From positions 2,880,001-2,944,000 of the forward strand of contig NZ_AP022810.1 of assembly GCF_009731355.2 (NCBI RefSeq): DNA of 64,000 nt, in the 5' to 3' direction. A model generated the notes under the pieces. That model had not been told where the DNA came from and did no database searches. It saw nothing but the letters and a program-made list of their open reading frames with translations. The DNA is from Desulfuromonas sp. AOP6 (GTDB lineage: Bacteria > Desulfobacterota > Desulfuromonadia > Desulfuromonadales > SZUA-540). This document shows, in pieces, positions 8,809 to 17,077 of the stretch (its first letter is position 1; the number at the start of each line of letters is the position of its first letter). The position numbers and the translations under genes are program-made.

Positions 8809-8849
8809 AAAAAAAAAGCCTGCACGAAACCACAAAGGTCTCTGCAGGC
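8809..8849 (-). terminator. Leader terminator between draG and the HTH gene
   Basis: On the minus strand GCCTGCA pairs with TGCAGGC, with an inner GAGACC / GGTTTC extension, followed by nine Ts. It lies 24 bases before the HTH gene start and about 60 bases after the draG stop. Its 5' arm GCCTG is also the 3' arm of the hexaloop hairpin at 8845-8860, so only one can form. Confidence 0.85.
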
Positions 8850-8860
8850 GCCATTGCCTG
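8845..8860 (-). promoter_or_regulatory. ANTAR-type hexaloop hairpin overlapping the terminator
   Basis: On the minus strand CAGGC-[AATGGC]-GCCTG: five perfect pairs and a hexaloop with A1 and G4. It shares CAGGCAA(C/T)GGCGCC with the nifH leader. Its 3' arm is the 5' arm of the terminator, the arrangement expected for P2 of an ANTAR antiterminator. I could not find a clean P1 with the same loop rule in the 50 bases upstream. Transcription could come from draT-draG read-through or a promoter I cannot see. Confidence 0.7.
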
Positions 8861-8912
8861 TATCTTCGTTCGCCTTGACCGGACGATTTATCGAGGCCAC
8901 CAGGGGTGCGGA

Positions 8913-9827
8913 CTAAAATCCCCGCTGCGCCAGAGGGGAGAGCAGCGTAAGTTTTCTGGCCTTCTCTTCCACCTCCACACGGGTGGCACGATCGAGCTGC
9001 TTAAGCCACCTGGCAGGAATCGAGGCGGGCCCGTAGAAGGCTCCGGCGATCATGCCCGCGATAGCTCCCGTGGTGTCGGCATCCCCTCCCTGATTGACCA
9101 CGCCGATCAGGCAGTCCTCAAAGGTGGCGGTGGTGAAGAGATAGTGGAACACCGTCTGCATCGTCTCCACCACATAGCCGCTGGCGCGTCCTCGGTAGGT
9201 ACTGAAACGGAAGGTGGGGAACTCGCTGCAGAGCGGCTGGGTTTCTCCGTGCATCTCAAAGCGGTCGGCCCCGAGCAAGGCCTTCTGTACCATCTTTCCG
9301 GCAGTCAGGCACGCCGCGTCAGACAGCGGGTGGTGGTGCGTCAGATGGGCCTGTTCCAGGGTGCAGCGCCGAAACAGATCCTCGTCACCCAGGGTGTAGA
9401 GCGCGACCGGAGCCATTCTCATCACCGCCCCGTTTCCGGCGTCCCAATCATTCTGAGGACGCTGGATGGTGCCGTTGAGCATATAATCCCGGATCCCCTT
9501 ACGCACCGTGGCGCCGATGTCCACCGGCTTGCCACGCATCCAGGCGACGAATTGGTCGGCAATTCCCGTCAGGTCCCAGGTCCCTGCTTCTTCGATGGCC
9601 CGGGCGATACACAGGGACATCTCCGTATCGTCCGTCACCTGCCCCGCCTTGAGGCCGAGCCAGCCACCGCCAATAATCTTACGGTGCACCCCGTATCGGT
9701 GGGTGATCTCCGCCGGGGTCATGAACTCGGTGGTAGCGCCCAGGGCGTCACCAATGGCCACCCCCAGAAAAGCTCCTCTGGCCCTCTCCAGGATCGCCTC
9801 CATGGCACGGCTGCTCTGTTCCGTCAT
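8913..9827 (-). CDS. draG: ADP-ribosyl-dinitrogenase reductase glycohydrolase
   Basis: A 304-residue ADP-ribosylglycohydrolase. The di-manganese site is marked by QVTDDTEMSL near residue 63 and GGDADTTGAIAGM near 250, and the N-terminus RARGAFLGVAIGDALGATTEF is typical of DraG. It removes ADP-ribose from the NifH arginine and so reactivates nitrogenase when ammonium or darkness/energy stress ends. AGGGGAG precedes the ATG. It follows draT with a 12-base gap, so both are probably one transcript. DraG is regulated in other bacteria by AmtB and PII, and amtB lies 1.6 kb away. Confidence 0.95.
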   Translation of the reverse strand: MTEQSSRAMEAILERARGAFLGVAIGDALGATTEFMTPAEITHRYGVHRKIIGGGWLGLKAGQVTDDTEMSLCIARAIEEAGTWDLTGIADQFVAWMRGKPVDIGATVRKGIRDYMLNGTIQRPQNDWDAGNGAVMRMAPVALYTLGDEDLFRRCTLEQAHLTHHHPLSDAACLTAGKMVQKALLGADRFEMHGETQPLCSEFPTFRFSTYRGRASGYVVETMQTVFHYLFTTATFEDCLIGVVNQGGDADTTGAIAGMIAGAFYGPASIPARWLKQLDRATRVEVEEKARKLTLLSPLAQRGF

Positions 9828-9839
9828 GCGCTCCCCTGT

Positions 9840-10694
9840 TCAGCCGCCGGTAAGAATCTTGATCTCAAAGTCCCCGCCGATGACCAGGACTTCTTCTTCG
9901 CCCTTAAGCAGCGCCCTGGGAAGCAGATCACACCGGAAAAAGATTTTGGGCGTCGGCACCTCGACCTGCATGACCCGTGTACCAAACTCCCAGGCCCGCT
10001 CAAAATCGGTGGTGAAAGAGGTCAGGTTGTTCAACCGGATCAAATGCCGGTTCTTGCCCAAGGGCTTGAGAATGCGCTGCTCTGAAAAATCCTGCACGCC
10101 GCGATAGAGGGTGCAGTGCCCCAGCCCGCCTTTTTCCCTCTCCAGCTCATATTGACTGAACTCATAGAGCAGATCGAGCTGCAGTAACAGAGCACTGGTG
10201 CGCGCCGAGCCCTTCATGCGTTCGGTCAGGTAACGGAAATAGGCCTCGCCATGGATATCCTCGATCGGCCCTTTGTGATAGGTGGGGGGCAGACCGATGC
10301 GACTTTCCACCCAGCCTTTGAGAACGGCCCCCTCGATGGAGTTGGCGTCGAACATCCATCCCCGCAGAAAACGCAGATAGCTGTTTTTCAGGCTTTTACG
10401 TCCTCTTTCCGTCGCCTGTTGCTCCCACTGATGCAGCTGAAAGCTGACATCCATGTAGTCATGAAACTGCAGACCGCGCTCTTCACGGGTTTCCAGACAA
10501 GCCAACTGGTCAAAGAGCCGACGGTGCGCCGCGCGCACTCCCTGAATCTCCAGCCGCTGCGGATGGCTGTTGAAGGCCGGGGAGGCGATCACCCAGGGAG
10601 GCAGATTACATCGATTGATGGCTGCGGACGAAAAAGCCACAGAACGCTCCCATGCGATAAAAAAACAGCCAGTGCGTGCTGAACCTTTAATCAC
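9840..10694 (-). CDS. draT: NAD-dinitrogenase reductase ADP-ribosyltransferase
   Basis: A DraT-family enzyme that transfers ADP-ribose from NAD to an arginine of NifH (R104 here). Family blocks include CNLPPWVIASPAFNSHPQRLEIQGVR near 29-54, FLRGWMFDANSIEGAVLKGWVESRIGLPPTYHK near 109-142, and LNNLTSFTTDFERAWEFG. The N-terminus is uncertain: the GTG at 10694 gives 284 residues, near the family length, but no ribosome binding site is visible. A GGCACG-N4-TTGAA match at 10760-10775 on the minus strand resembles a -24/-12 promoter, but lacks the -12 GC, so I do not list it separately. Confidence 0.92.
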   Translation of the reverse strand: MIKGSARTGCFFIAWERSVAFSSAAINRCNLPPWVIASPAFNSHPQRLEIQGVRAAHRRLFDQLACLETREERGLQFHDYMDVSFQLHQWEQQATERGRKSLKNSYLRFLRGWMFDANSIEGAVLKGWVESRIGLPPTYHKGPIEDIHGEAYFRYLTERMKGSARTSALLLQLDLLYEFSQYELEREKGGLGHCTLYRGVQDFSEQRILKPLGKNRHLIRLNNLTSFTTDFERAWEFGTRVMQVEVPTPKIFFRCDLLPRALLKGEEEVLVIGGDFEIKILTGG

Positions 10695-10834
10695 TGTGGT
10701 GTGAAAAGAGTTACTAATAACCCCAATAGACCGCTTTTACACCGTCTGCTTATAATGCTTTCAAAAGGCGTGCCTTATGTTCATGCGACAACCTTCTTTT
10801 TAGACACGACCACGCCATGGGGGGATTAAAGCTC

Positions 10835-10863
10835 TTGACTCCATCCGCCTATGCGGATACATT
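10835..10863 (+). promoter_or_regulatory. arsR promoter with embedded ArsR operator
   Basis: TTGACT (10835-10840), 17-base spacer, TACATT (10858-10863). The spacer holds the perfect inverted repeat ATCCGC-CTAT-GCGGAT (10843-10858), repeated before arsC at 11218-11233. Transcription would start at about 10870, the A of the arsR ATG, and no ribosome binding site is present, so the mRNA is probably leaderless. Confidence 0.7.
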
Positions 10864-10869
10864 CTTCCC

Positions 10870-11199
10870 ATGAAACAGACAGCCAAACAATTCAAGGCTC
10901 TCTCTGACGAAACCCGTCTGCGCATTCTTTCCTTGCTGGGCGCTGGTGAACTGTGCGTCTGTGATCTCATGGCTGTTCTCGAGCTGCCCCAGTCCACGGT
11001 TTCCCGCCATCTGGCCACTCTGCGCAATGCGTCCCTGGTGGAGGACCGTCGCCAGGGGGTATGGATGTACTACCGACTGACAGTCGATGACAGCTTTCTG
11101 CTCGGATTGTTGGAAAAACTGGCCATGACGCCTCAGGGCGAAGCCGATCGGGCAGCATTGCAGGACTTTCTGGTTCAAAAAAAGTCGAGCTGTTCCTGA
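10870..11199 (+). CDS. arsR: ArsR-family arsenite-responsive repressor
   Basis: A 109-residue winged-helix repressor of the ArsR/SmtB family. ALSDETRLRILSLL begins the domain. The metal-site motif ELCVCDL has C29 and C31, and the recognition helix is PQSTVSRHLATLRNASLV. Arsenite binding to the cysteines releases DNA and turns on the downstream genes. It starts 12 bases after a perfect ATCCGC/GCGGAT palindrome set between its -35 and -10 boxes, so it probably represses itself. A poorly conserved C-terminal tail ends KKSSCS, where an extra cysteine could add a ligand. Confidence 0.93.
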   Translation: MKQTAKQFKALSDETRLRILSLLGAGELCVCDLMAVLELPQSTVSRHLATLRNASLVEDRRQGVWMYYRLTVDDSFLLGLLEKLAMTPQGEADRAALQDFLVQKKSSCS

Positions 11200-11217
11200 T
11201 TTTTTTTAAAGCAAAGT

Positions 11218-11233
11218 ATCCGCTTATGCGGAT
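11218..11233 (+). promoter_or_regulatory. Second ArsR operator, upstream of arsC
   Basis: ATCCGC-TTAT-GCGGAT, identical in both arms to the operator in the arsR promoter, 45 bases before the arsC start. It suggests that arsC and the genes after it have their own ArsR-controlled promoter, although I cannot assign -35/-10 boxes here with confidence. Confidence 0.65.
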
Positions 11234-11277
11234 TCTCGATGAGATTTATGCGCTTAATTCACCGAAAGGAAATCTCT

Positions 11278-11697
11278 GTGAAGAAAAAAGTTCTTTTTCT
11301 CTGCACTCACAATTCCTGTCGTTCTCAGATGGCTGAAGGGCTGGTCAATCACGATCTCGGTGACCGCATTACCGCCTTTTCCGCCGGCACCGAAGCGACC
11401 CGGGTCAATCCGCTGGCCGCCAAGGTCATGGCGGAGATCGGTATCGACCTCTCCGGCCACTCCTCCAAGACGCTGGATCAATTTTTTGCGGAATTTTTCG
11501 ATTACGTCATCACCCTGTGCGGCGACGCCAATGAAAAATGCCCCCTTTTTTTCGGCGGCGTCGAGCGTCTGCACATGGGCTTCGAAGATCCTTCCCGGCT
11601 CCCCGGCAGCGAAGAGGAAGTTCTCCCCGAGTATCGCCGGGTCCGGGATGAGATCCGCCAGGCCATGCAGAAATTTTTCACCAAAGAATTACCGTAG
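11278..11697 (+). CDS. arsC: Thioredoxin-coupled arsenate reductase
   Basis: A 139-residue arsenate reductase of the low-molecular-weight phosphatase fold. The catalytic loop is LCTHNSCRSQMAEG (C9 to S16). The relay cysteines C81 and C88 in ITLCGDANEKCPLF mark the thioredoxin-dependent (Staphylococcus-type) class. It reduces arsenate to arsenite, which Acr3 exports. The GTG at 11278 follows AAAGGAA by six bases; the in-frame ATG at 11239 would add a non-family N-terminus. Its TAG stop lies within the end of repeat element copy C, so insertion of that element probably set the present C-terminus. Confidence 0.93.
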   Translation: MKKKVLFLCTHNSCRSQMAEGLVNHDLGDRITAFSAGTEATRVNPLAAKVMAEIGIDLSGHSSKTLDQFFAEFFDYVITLCGDANEKCPLFFGGVERLHMGFEDPSRLPGSEEEVLPEYRRVRDEIRQAMQKFFTKELP

Positions 11698-11816
11698 GGG
11701 CGTGATTTATCACGCCCTGATTCATCACGCCCGCTTGTTGCGCCCCCTACGCATCGTCATCATCGGCCGACACAGGGCGCAATCAAAAACCAGGGCGCCA
11801 TGAATGGCGCCCCTAC
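11694..11816. repeat. Dispersed palindromic repeat, copy C (compound)
   Basis: A compound of the same family as copies A and B. One unit runs from GTAGGGGCGTGATTTATCAC at 11694 to GCGCCCCCTAC at 11750, and a second ends with GGGCGCCAtgaaTGGCGCCC and CCCCTAC at 11816. It fills the arsC-acr3 gap, and its first bases form the arsC stop codon. Confidence 0.75.
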
Positions 11817-11829
11817 AAAGGTTTATTTT

Positions 11830-12888
<1,059 letters not shown>

Positions 12889-12942
12889 TTTTCCAGCCGG
12901 CAGTTTTCGGCCGCACAACCACCTTCCTTTGCGAGATGCCTC

Positions 12943-14262
12943 ATGAACTGGAAACAGGAATGGAAACCGCTGACCATCATCATCGCCGTCTTTGCCGCCT
13001 GCTATTGGCTACCGGTGGACTGGCTGCAGGCCAGTCGCCGGGTGGAAAACGCCCTGTGGGAATCGCTGCATCTGGTCAAATGGTACGCCCAGGAACACGT
13101 CCTTCTCTGCCTAGTGCCGGCCTTTTTCATCGCCGGTGCCGTCGGCGTCTTCGTCAGCCAGGCGGCGGTGATGAAATATCTCGGTCCCAAAGCCAGCAAG
13201 CCGCTGGCCTACGGCGTCGCCTCCGTTTCCGGCACCATCCTGGCGGTCTGCTCCTGCACCATATTGCCCCTCTTCGCCGGCATCTACCGCATGGGAGCTG
13301 GGCTCGGTCCGGCCAGTGCCTTTCTCTATTCCGGCCCGGCTATCAATATCCTGGCCATTGTGCTGACCGGGGCTGTACTCGGCCCCGAAATGGGTCTGGC
13401 CCGTGCCGTAGGCGCCGTGACTTTCGCCATCGTCATCGGTCTCCTCATGCACCTGATTTTCCGCCAGGAAGAACTGGCCAAGATCGACGCGGCCGCCGCC
13501 ATGCCCGAGCCCGAAGTGGCGCGTCCTCTCTGGCAAAATGGCCTCTACTTCGCCAGCATGGTTGGCATTCTTGTCTTCGCCAACTGGGGGAAGCCGGCCG
13601 ACCCCGTCGGCCTGTGGCACGTCCTTTATGAAGGCAAATGGATCATCACCTCGCTGTTCAGCCTTGCCCTCGCGGCCATATTGGTAGCCTGGTTTCAAGT
13701 GGGTTTGGTGCGAATGCTGGTGGCCGCCTTGCCCGTGGTATTTCTGGCCCTCGCCTTTCCAGAGCAGCCGATCCTCGCCTTTGTTGCCGGCTTCCTCGGC
13801 CTCTCGGTCCTCACGGCCAACGGCAAGGATGAAGAGGGTGAACTGCAGGAGTGGTTCTCCACCAGTTGGGATTTTGCCAAAAAGATTTTGCCCCTGCTCT
13901 TCTGGGGCGTGCTGGTGGCCGGCGCCCTGCTCGGTCGCCCCGACCATGAAGGTCTCATCCCTTCCGGCTGGATAGCCGGCCTGGTGGGGGGCAATTCTCT
14001 CTGGGCGAACCTATTTGCCTCGGTGGTCGGCGCCTTCATGTATTTCGCCACCCTGACGGAAGTCCCCATTCTGCAGGGGTTGATCGGCGCCGGCATGGGC
14101 AAGGGCCCCGCCCTCGCCCTGCTGCTGGCCGGCCCGGCCCTTTCGCTGCCGAACATGCTCGTTATCCGCAGCGTCATGGGCACGAAAAAGACGGTGGTCT
14201 TCGTCGGCCTGGTCATTATCATGGCCACCATTTCTGGCCTGCTTTACGGTGCCATCTTTTAA
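12943..14262 (+). CDS. arsP: ArsP/SO_0444-type permease
   Basis: A 439-residue membrane protein of the DUF318 permease family (ArsP, SO_0444). It has about ten membrane segments in two halves around a cytoplasmic loop at 175-195. Family marks are VCSCTILPLFAGIYRMGAGLGPASAFLYSGPAINI near residues 100-135 and LTEVPILQGLIGAGMGKGPALALLLAGPALSLPNM near 370-405. The CSC motif could bind a thiophilic metalloid. ArsP members export trivalent organoarsenicals; the substrate here is inferred from the ars context. It lies 54 bases after acr3 and is followed by thiol-redox genes. Confidence 0.85.
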   Translation: MNWKQEWKPLTIIIAVFAACYWLPVDWLQASRRVENALWESLHLVKWYAQEHVLLCLVPAFFIAGAVGVFVSQAAVMKYLGPKASKPLAYGVASVSGTILAVCSCTILPLFAGIYRMGAGLGPASAFLYSGPAINILAIVLTGAVLGPEMGLARAVGAVTFAIVIGLLMHLIFRQEELAKIDAAAAMPEPEVARPLWQNGLYFASMVGILVFANWGKPADPVGLWHVLYEGKWIITSLFSLALAAILVAWFQVGLVRMLVAALPVVFLALAFPEQPILAFVAGFLGLSVLTANGKDEEGELQEWFSTSWDFAKKILPLLFWGVLVAGALLGRPDHEGLIPSGWIAGLVGGNSLWANLFASVVGAFMYFATLTEVPILQGLIGAGMGKGPALALLLAGPALSLPNMLVIRSVMGTKKTVVFVGLVIIMATISGLLYGAIF

Positions 14263-14311
14263 TTCGACGTGCACCGCGCATTCTTCACCTACTTAAAAAA
14301 GGAGACAAACA

Positions 14312-14548
14312 ATGAGAAAAATCCAGATTCTCGGCACCGGCTGTGCCAAATGCAACGAATTGGCCGCCAACGCCAAAGAGGCTGCGCAGACCCTGGGCGA
14401 AGAGGTAGAGTTTGAAAAGGTCACGACCATCAACGAGATCATGACCTTCGGCTGCATGACCACGCCCGGCCTGGCCATCGACGGCAAGGTCGTTTCTCAG
14501 GGCAAGGTGCTCAAGCCCGAGCAGATCGTCAAACTGCTGCAAGCCTGA
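14312..14548 (+). CDS. Small thioredoxin-like protein (redox-active disulfide protein 2 type)
   Basis: A 78-residue thioredoxin-fold protein with the active site GCAKC (C11, C14), the cis-proline region TTPGLAIDGKVV, and C48 (FGCMT) as a third cysteine. It matches the short TM0996/MTH895-like family. It is cytosolic, with no signal peptide. AAAGGAG precedes the ATG. Such proteins commonly follow the DUF318 permeases, suggesting that it hands reducing equivalents or the metalloid to the transporter; that is inference. Confidence 0.85.
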   Translation: MRKIQILGTGCAKCNELAANAKEAAQTLGEEVEFEKVTTINEIMTFGCMTTPGLAIDGKVVSQGKVLKPEQIVKLLQA

Positions 14549-14585
14549 ATCTATTCGCACCCTCAACCTGCCGGGAGGTTTACCG

Positions 14586-14990
14586 ATGTCCATGCGCACC
14601 CTTTTTGTCCTGGCTTTCACGACCTTTTTTGTCCTGAGCCTTACCGCTTGCAACCAGGCCGATTCCGCCGGTGCCAAGCCGGATACTGCCCCCGCCCCCG
14701 GGGTGGCCACCGGGTTGCCGCGCCTCGTTGATCTGGGCGCCGACAAATGCATTCCCTGCAAAATGATGGCGCCGATTCTGGATGAACTGCAAAAGGAGTA
14801 TGCCGGCAAGATGGACGTGGTGTTCATCGACGTCTGGAAGAATCGGGAGGAGGCCACCCGCTACGGGGTTCAGCTTATCCCCACGCAGATTTTTTATGGT
14901 CCCGACGGCAAGGAACTTCACCGGCATCAGGGCTTTATCGGCAAGGAAGACATCCTCGCTACCTGGAAAAAACTCGGTTTCGACTTCTAA
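14586..14990 (+). CDS. Exported lipoprotein thioredoxin
   Basis: A 134-residue protein with a lipoprotein signal (hydrophobic stretch 5-20, lipobox LTAC, lipidated C22), a Pro/Ala linker, and a thioredoxin domain with active site KCIPCKM (C55, C58) and cis-proline LIPTQIFY. It would be anchored outside the inner membrane. GGAGG precedes the ATG. The next gene is a CcdA-like electron carrier, so the two could act as a split DsbD, passing electrons from cytosolic thioredoxin to an outer thiol target. Confidence 0.87.
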   Translation: MSMRTLFVLAFTTFFVLSLTACNQADSAGAKPDTAPAPGVATGLPRLVDLGADKCIPCKMMAPILDELQKEYAGKMDVVFIDVWKNREEATRYGVQLIPTQIFYGPDGKELHRHQGFIGKEDILATWKKLGFDF

Positions 14991-15044
14991 AACCGTTCCC
15001 GTGGTCGATCTGGCGGCATCCTCTCCAGGCAAAGGACTTTACCG

Positions 15045-15746
15045 ATGGAATCCCTCTTTATCGCCCTTACCCAAGCGGTCACCGGCTCGCCGCTGCTCGC
15101 GCTTGCGGCCGCGCTGGCCTGGGGCGTTCTCAGTGTCGTTCTTTCCCCCTGCCATCTGGCCAGCATTCCCCTTATTGTTGGCTTTATCGACGGCCAGGGA
15201 AGGATGACCACGAAGCGGGCTTTTCTCATCTCCACCCTGTTTGCTTTCGGCATCCTGCTCACCATCGCCTTGATCGGAGTCATCACCGCCTCCGCTGGAC
15301 GCATGATGGGCGATCTGGGCCCCTGGGCCAACTGGTTCGTCGCCGGCATCTTTATCCTGGTCGGACTGCACCTGCTCGACCTTATCCCCATGCCCTGGTC
15401 GGGTCCCGGCCAAGTCGGCATGGCACGCAAGGGGATGCTGGCGGCCTTCCTGCTCGGTCTCATTTTCGGTATCGCCCTCGGGCCCTGCACCTTTGCCTAC
15501 ATGGCTCCGATGCTTGGCGTCGCCTTCAGCCTGGCCGCCGACAACATGCTATACGGGGCCTCGCTCCTGCTCGCCTACGGCATCGGCCACTGTGCCGTGA
15601 TCGTGCTGGCGGGCACCTTCACCGAAATCATCCAGCGTTACCTGGACTGGAACGAAAAATCCAAAGGGGCGGTCATCCTTAAAAAGATTTGCGGTATTCT
15701 CGTGATAGCGGGCGGCCTGTGGCTCATCTACAGCGCCCCCTTTTAA
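15045..15746 (+). CDS. CcdA/DsbD-type transmembrane thiol-electron carrier
   Basis: A 233-residue membrane protein with six predicted segments. The two redox cysteines of the family are C36 in LSPCHLASIP and C148 in LGPCTFAYMAP, each early in a repeated three-helix unit. It moves electrons from cytosolic thioredoxin to exported thioredoxin-like proteins. The lipoprotein thioredoxin upstream is a likely partner. Homologues also serve cytochrome c maturation, but no cytochrome maturation genes are nearby. Confidence 0.88.
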   Translation: MESLFIALTQAVTGSPLLALAAALAWGVLSVVLSPCHLASIPLIVGFIDGQGRMTTKRAFLISTLFAFGILLTIALIGVITASAGRMMGDLGPWANWFVAGIFILVGLHLLDLIPMPWSGPGQVGMARKGMLAAFLLGLIFGIALGPCTFAYMAPMLGVAFSLAADNMLYGASLLLAYGIGHCAVIVLAGTFTEIIQRYLDWNEKSKGAVILKKICGILVIAGGLWLIYSAPF

Positions 15747-15760
15747 CTGGAGGGAAAAAC

Positions 15761-16231
15761 ATGAAAACTTGGGCAAAGTACACCCTGATGCTCCTCGGTG
15801 CGACTCTGCTGTTCGGCACCACAACCCTGGCCGCAGAGCCCATCTCGCTTGAGGATTATCTTCTTAACTACACCTATGAATCCCGCAAGGACATGAAGGC
15901 AACCAGCGGGCAGGTGATCGACTGGGTCGAGGATGGCAAGGCCGTACTGGTCGATATCCGCTTCAAGGAAGAACAGCAGACCTGGGGGGTCAACTTCGGT
16001 CTGAAGATCCCCCTGAGCGAGCTTCCGAAAAGGCTGAACGAGTTGCCCAAGGACAAGATCATTGTCGCCGCCTGCCCCCACAAGGACCGGGCCATCATCG
16101 GCATGGTCTACCTGCGCACCCAGGGCTTCCAGGCCCGCTACCTCACGGACGGCCTGATCGGCCTGATGGAAAACCTGCGTGGAGAAGATGCCTTGTATTT
16201 TCAGGAATTGCTCAAAACGCCCCAGCCGTAA
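15761..16231 (+). CDS. Exported rhodanese-like protein
   Basis: A 156-residue protein with a signal peptide (cleavage near residue 25, TLAAEP) and a rhodanese domain (GKAVLVDIRFKEE, PLSELPKRLNELPKDKIIVAACPHKDRA, GFQARYLTDGLIGL). The active-loop cysteine is C105. Rhodaneses carry sulfane sulfur or act as thiol enzymes. GGAGGG precedes the ATG. It is the last gene of the thiol module after the ars genes and ends before a tRNA on the other strand. Its natural substrate is unknown. Confidence 0.85.
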   Translation: MKTWAKYTLMLLGATLLFGTTTLAAEPISLEDYLLNYTYESRKDMKATSGQVIDWVEDGKAVLVDIRFKEEQQTWGVNFGLKIPLSELPKRLNELPKDKIIVAACPHKDRAIIGMVYLRTQGFQARYLTDGLIGLMENLRGEDALYFQELLKTPQP

Positions 16232-16255
16232 GGTTGCCCAGAAGTTCTGCCGGCA

Positions 16256-16295
16256 TAAAAACAACAAGGGCCTACAGCGAATGCCGTAGGCCCTT
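16256..16295 (-). terminator. Terminator after tRNA-Asn (possibly bidirectional)
   Basis: Perfect 10-bp stem AAGGGCCTAC / GTAGGCCCTT with a ten-base loop. On the minus strand it is followed by GTTGTTTTTA, so it ends the tRNA-Asn transcript. It may also slow the ars transcript arriving from the other side, though the plus-strand side lacks a T-run. Confidence 0.75.
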
Positions 16296-16304
16296 GATAT
16301 TAAT

Positions 16305-16380
<76 letters not shown>

Positions 16381-16397
16381 ATGTGTGACAGGCTGGG

Positions 16398-16426
16398 AAT
16401 ATACTGGATTGCCCTGGGGCTGTCAA
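16398..16426 (-). promoter_or_regulatory. Promoter of tRNA-Asn
   Basis: On the minus strand a consensus TTGACA (16426-16421), a 17-base spacer and TATATT (16403-16398). The start would fall about ten bases before the tRNA. Confidence 0.8.
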
Positions 16427-16473
16427 GTTTTTTGTGCCCTATTTTTTCGTCGTTTTTGCATCCTGGGAACACC

Positions 16474-17064
16474 CTAGCGGCCACCCTTTTTCAGATCAAC
16501 GAGAATCAGTTTGGCCACCGCTTTGAGGGTCTCAAAAACCCCTTCACCTGTCGTGGCACAGGCCTCGAATTCTGGCACATTGGTTGGATTGAGCAGGCTG
16601 CGGAGCTCTTCCAGGGACGAGACGTTGGGAAGGTCCCTCTTATTGTACTGCATGACGAAAGGCAGGTTTTCGAGTTGATAACCTTGTTCTTCGAGGTTTG
16701 TCTTGAGGTTCTCCAGGCTCTCGATGTTGGCGTCGAGGCGTTCTTCCTGGGAATCGGCGACAAAGACAACGCCGTCAACCCCTTTGAGGATGAGCTTCCG
16801 GGAGGCGTCGTAGAACACTTGGCCCGGAACGGTATATAGATGAAAACGGGTCTTGAATCCGCGAATTTCTCCCAGTGCCAGCGGCAGAAAATCGAAGAAC
16901 AGCGTCCGCTCCGTCTCCGTCGCCAGAGAAATCATCTTCCCTTTGGATTCAGGTGCGGTCTTCTGGTAGACGAACTGAAGATTGGTCGTCTTGCCGCAAA
17001 GGCCCGGTCCGTAGTAGACGATTTTGCAGTTTATTTCGCGTGAAGCGTAGTTGATAAAGGACAT
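16474..17064 (-). CDS. mglA: MglA-type small GTPase
   Basis: A 196-residue Ras-like GTPase of the MglA polarity family. The P-loop is GPGLCGKT at 19-26; [16 protein letters not shown] is the G3 region, with the family's TVPGQ in place of DTAGQ; NKRD near 140 is the G4 motif. MglA sets cell poles for motility systems and is switched off by MglB, encoded just upstream with a 13-base gap. The first residues [20 protein letters not shown] are typical. Confidence 0.93.
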   Translation of the reverse strand: MSFINYASREINCKIVYYGPGLCGKTTNLQFVYQKTAPESKGKMISLATETERTLFFDFLPLALGEIRGFKTRFHLYTVPGQVFYDASRKLILKGVDGVVFVADSQEERLDANIESLENLKTNLEEQGYQLENLPFVMQYNKRDLPNVSSLEELRSLLNPTNVPEFEACATTGEGVFETLKAVAKLILVDLKKGGR

Positions 17065-17077
17065 GCTGGCCTACCTC

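Noticed and set aside
8861-8912. P1 hairpin of the second ANTAR leader
   Set aside because: I looked for a stem with an A1/G4 hexaloop in the bases before P2 and found only bulged or seven-base-loop alternatives, so I claim P2 only.
10760-10775. Sigma-54 promoter for draT (GGCACG-N4-TTGAA)
   Set aside because: The -24 half is good but the essential -12 GC is GA, so it remains below the level I would annotate.
11161-11215. Terminator between arsR and arsC
   Set aside because: The A-run and T-run can pair only as an A-T stem with no GC core, too weak to call.
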